Assembly: GCA_024405255.1 (NCBI GenBank)
Contig: JAKSOY010000177.1
Coordinates: 1-9,344, forward strand
Source of the DNA: Kiritimatiellia bacterium
GTDB lineage: Bacteria > Verrucomicrobiota > Kiritimatiellia > RFP12 > UBA1067
DNA length: 9,344 nucleotides
Direction of reading: 5' to 3'
In this document: in pieces, positions 7,548 through 9,344 of the stretch
How the letters are laid out: each line of letters begins with the position of its first letter
Numbering within the stretch: position 1 is the stretch's first letter
The notes under the pieces: generated by a model
The model's database searches: none
What the model was told of the DNA's origin: nothing
What the model saw: the letters and a program-made list of their open reading frames with translations, nothing else
Translations under genes and position numbers: made by a program

Positions 7548-9344
7548 TTAAAAGAGCGAGAAGTCGGCCGCCGAACAGCAGGTGTTGCCTTCAATGGCGT
7601 GCGTACCGATGAACTTGATGTAACGGGCCGTCACAGGACTCGGCAAGGACACGCGCTGACGGATGCAGTTGGCGCTGATGTTCCCGAATTCACCCTGGCT
7701 GCGCAGGGTCCAGTTCTTGCCGTCGTCCGACGTGTAGAACTGGTAGGCGTCGATCACGCCGACCTTGCAGCGATCCTGACGCGGCCAGTAGATGAAGCCG
7801 TTGATCTTCACCGGTTCGCCGCAGTCGATGGCAAATCCCTGAGGCGGCGGAACGCGTCCTTCCGGTCCCAGCTTCAGATGCGTGTGCCACAGGGTCCGCT
7901 TCTCGCCGTCGATGACATTGTTCACGGCGCCGAGCGTCCCGCAGCTCGCCCAGAACGGACGCCACTTCATGCGCGAGAGCGTCCCTTCCTTGACTTCTTC
8001 TTCCGAGCGGATTTCCTGTCCCATGCGCAGCGCAAAGGTCTTGAGCACCGGCTCGGCTTCACCCGTCAGAACGACGCGCACTTCGTCCGTCGTAATCGGC
8101 CCCACGTTGGCAAAACGCCGGTAGCCGACCGTCGTTCCCTCGAACTTGCGGACCCATTTGCCGTCGATTTTCGCCTCGAAGACAAATGCGGTGATCCGCT
8201 GGCCGAGGCGGATGTCCTCCTGCAAATCGAAGGTGTTGAATGTGACCGGCTTCGGCAGCTTGAGCGTCACCGTCTGAACGTTCGGCAGCGCGAGCTTGTC
8301 GTTCGAAACCGTCCCCGCATTCGTCGTCGTGCGTTTCGCCCCCGCCGCGTAGTCGACGGCGTTGAAGGCGCGCACCCAGTCGCCGAATTCCTTGAGACGC
8401 TTCACGTCGTCCGCACAGATGAGACCGTGATTGTCGGGCGAGATGCCGAAATCGAGCACGGCGGCGCGTCCGACCGATTCATAGTACGTCTTCACCAGAC
8501 GCGCCAAGGATTTCGGCCGCTCACGCGCATGGAAGTACCAGCCGCCGCGGAACGGCGTATCGCATTCCGACGGCACCCAATGTTCTTTGCCATCGTGTCC
8601 CTTGCGCACGTACTTCCAGGTCACGGGCGAATGTCCCGCTTCGTTGCCGCACCAGGTCGAGGACCAGGCACCACCGCCGCCAAAGGCAATCGCCGTCGGC
8701 TGAAGTTCGTGCATCATATTCAGCAGATCCAGCAGACGATAGTAGTTCTTCGGAATCGAGCGCCGCTCGCCCTTGTCGCCGTTCACGCCGCCATACCAGC
8801 CCGTGCCGCCATTCGCGCCGTCGAGCCACACCTCGCAGATCTCGCCGTAGTTCGTCAGCACCTCGCGCCACTGTCCAAAGAAATAGTCGACGTATGCCGG
8901 CGTCGCGTAATTGGCCTGGTGGCGATCCCACGGGGAAATGTAGACGCCGAACTTGAGTCCGTGCTTGCGGCAGGCCGCAGCCAGCTCGCCCACGATGTCG
9001 CGTCCCTTCGCCGTCGCGGCGGCGGTTGCCGTCGAGTAGTTGTCAGGACAAAGCTTCGAAGGCCACAGGCAGAAGCCGTCGTGGTGTTTCGCCACCAGCA
9101 CGACCGACTTGATTTCGCCCGCCTTCATGGCGACGACCCATTGCTCGGGATCCAGCGCATCGGGCGCCACGCGCGAAGCCGGCACGTTGCCAAATCCCCA
9201 TTCCTGGTCGGTGAACGCATTCGGTCCCCAACAGACCAGACCCAGAATCTCGCGTTCCTGGTAGGCCATATGCGCCTCCGTCGGCAGCACCCCGTACGGC
9301 TCCACCGCCGTCGCAACCCCGGCAAGACCCGCAAGCAGACAGCC
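7548..9344 (-). CDS. Secreted alpha-L-fucosidase, GH29, with C-terminal discoidin-like domain (5' partial)
   Basis: GH29 enzymes remove alpha-linked L-fucose from glycans with retention of configuration. Numbering from the GTG at 9305, the N-terminus PYGVLPTEAHMAYQE and WGPNAFTDQEWGFG match the usual GH29 opening. AKHHDGFCLW (72-81) is the conserved active-site His-His-Asp-Gly segment. EVWLDG (158-163) carries the expected nucleophile, Asp162. Glu247 in WVPSECDTPFRGGW is the likely acid/base. Residues about 445-585 form an F5/8 type C (CBM32-like) domain (GFIYWPRQDRC, FYTSDDGKNW, ARYIKF), expected to bind sugar. The GTG is not the true start: the frame stays open to the window edge, adding GCLLAGLAGVATA, a signal-peptide core with a likely cleavage after ATA. 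The real start lies beyond 9344, so the mature enzyme is exported. The segment usually written LLLN.PP is VLDFGISPD here. Architecture suggests an alpha-1,3/4-type GH29 enzyme, but the linkage cannot be read from sequence alone. Its stop is 32 nt before the giant A2M-like gene. Confidence 0.9.
   Translation of the reverse strand, partial: GCLLAGLAGVATAVEPYGVLPTEAHMAYQEREILGLVCWGPNAFTDQEWGFGNVPASRVAPDALDPEQWVVAMKAGEIKSVVLVAKHHDGFCLWPSKLCPDNYSTATAAATAKGRDIVGELAAACRKHGLKFGVYISPWDRHQANYATPAYVDYFFGQWREVLTNYGEICEVWLDGANGGTGWYGGVNGDKGERRSIPKNYYRLLDLLNMMHELQPTAIAFGGGGAWSSTWCGNEAGHSPVTWKYVRKGHDGKEHWVPSECDTPFRGGWYFHARERPKSLARLVKTYYESVGRAAVLDFGISPDNHGLICADDVKRLKEFGDWVRAFNAVDYAAGAKRTTTNAGTVSNDKLALPNVQTVTLKLPKPVTFNTFDLQEDIRLGQRITAFVFEAKIDGKWVRKFEGTTVGYRRFANVGPITTDEVRVVLTGEAEPVLKTFALRMGQEIRSEEEVKEGTLSRMKWRPFWASCGTLGAVNNVIDGEKRTLWHTHLKLGPEGRVPPPQGFAIDCGEPVKINGFIYWPRQDRCKVGVIDAYQFYTSDDGKNWTLRSQGEFGNISANCIRQRVSLPSPVTARYIKFIGTHAIEGNTCCSAADFSLF
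7551..7973 (-). other. F5/8 type C (CBM32-like) domain of the fucosidase
   Basis: The last ~140 residues of the fucosidase hold the beta-sandwich pattern of discoidin-type modules: a W.ASC...NNVIDG opening strand and loop, GFIYWPRQDR, the YTSDDGKNW turn and a closing ARYIKF strand. Such modules usually bind galactose- or GlcNAc-type sugars and anchor the enzyme to its substrate. Three Cys residues occur close to the end of the protein's conserved strands (FWASC, NTCC), and disulfides are possible in the periplasm. Confidence 0.75.

Noticed and set aside
9303..9305. GTG as the start of the fucosidase
   Set aside because: The frame continues upstream to the window edge as a hydrophobic signal-peptide core ending in ATA, immediately before the conserved GH29 N-terminus, so this GTG is an internal Val codon.

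Overview
The window suggests an uncultured, GC-rich member of the Planctomycetes-Verrucomicrobia-Lentisphaerae/Kiritimatiellota group. This is an inference from two things: a giant alpha-2-macroglobulin-like protein of a type I associate with such genomes, and a secreted GH29 fucosidase of the kind abundant in these polysaccharide degraders. No marker gene in the window fixes the taxonomy.

Right-hand 8.2 kb (1189-9344): two large genes on the minus strand, read right to left as one apparent operon. The first is an exported alpha-L-fucosidase (GH29 catalytic domain plus C-terminal discoidin/CBM32-like domain). Its extreme N-terminus lies beyond the right edge, but 13 codons of signal peptide upstream of the apparent GTG start are visible. 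After a 32-nt gap holding a strong Shine-Dalgarno sequence comes a 2108-residue secreted protein of the alpha-2-macroglobulin-like superfamily. It has no thioester motif, has helical blocks and ends in a beta domain. Together they imply a cell-envelope or secreted function linked to fucosylated glycans, but the role of the giant protein is unknown.

Left-hand 1.2 kb (1-1188): the end of a plus-strand gene (C-terminus at 128, convergent with the operon), then about 320 nt with no gene I can support, then a decayed internal fragment of a type I restriction specificity subunit (HsdS) on the minus strand. The HsdS relic is interrupted at the junction between its central conserved region and second target-recognition domain by a 60-bp element. 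This element has imperfect inverted ends, 9-bp tandem units inside, and a TATT on either side. Between the relic and the giant gene is a perfect 9-bp-stem palindrome, probably a REP-type repeat that may also serve as the 3' end of the operon transcript.

I see no CRISPR array, tRNA, rRNA, transposase or clearly new defence system. The most unusual items are the thioester-less giant protein paired with the fucosidase, and the small repeat element sitting cleanly inside the HsdS relic.
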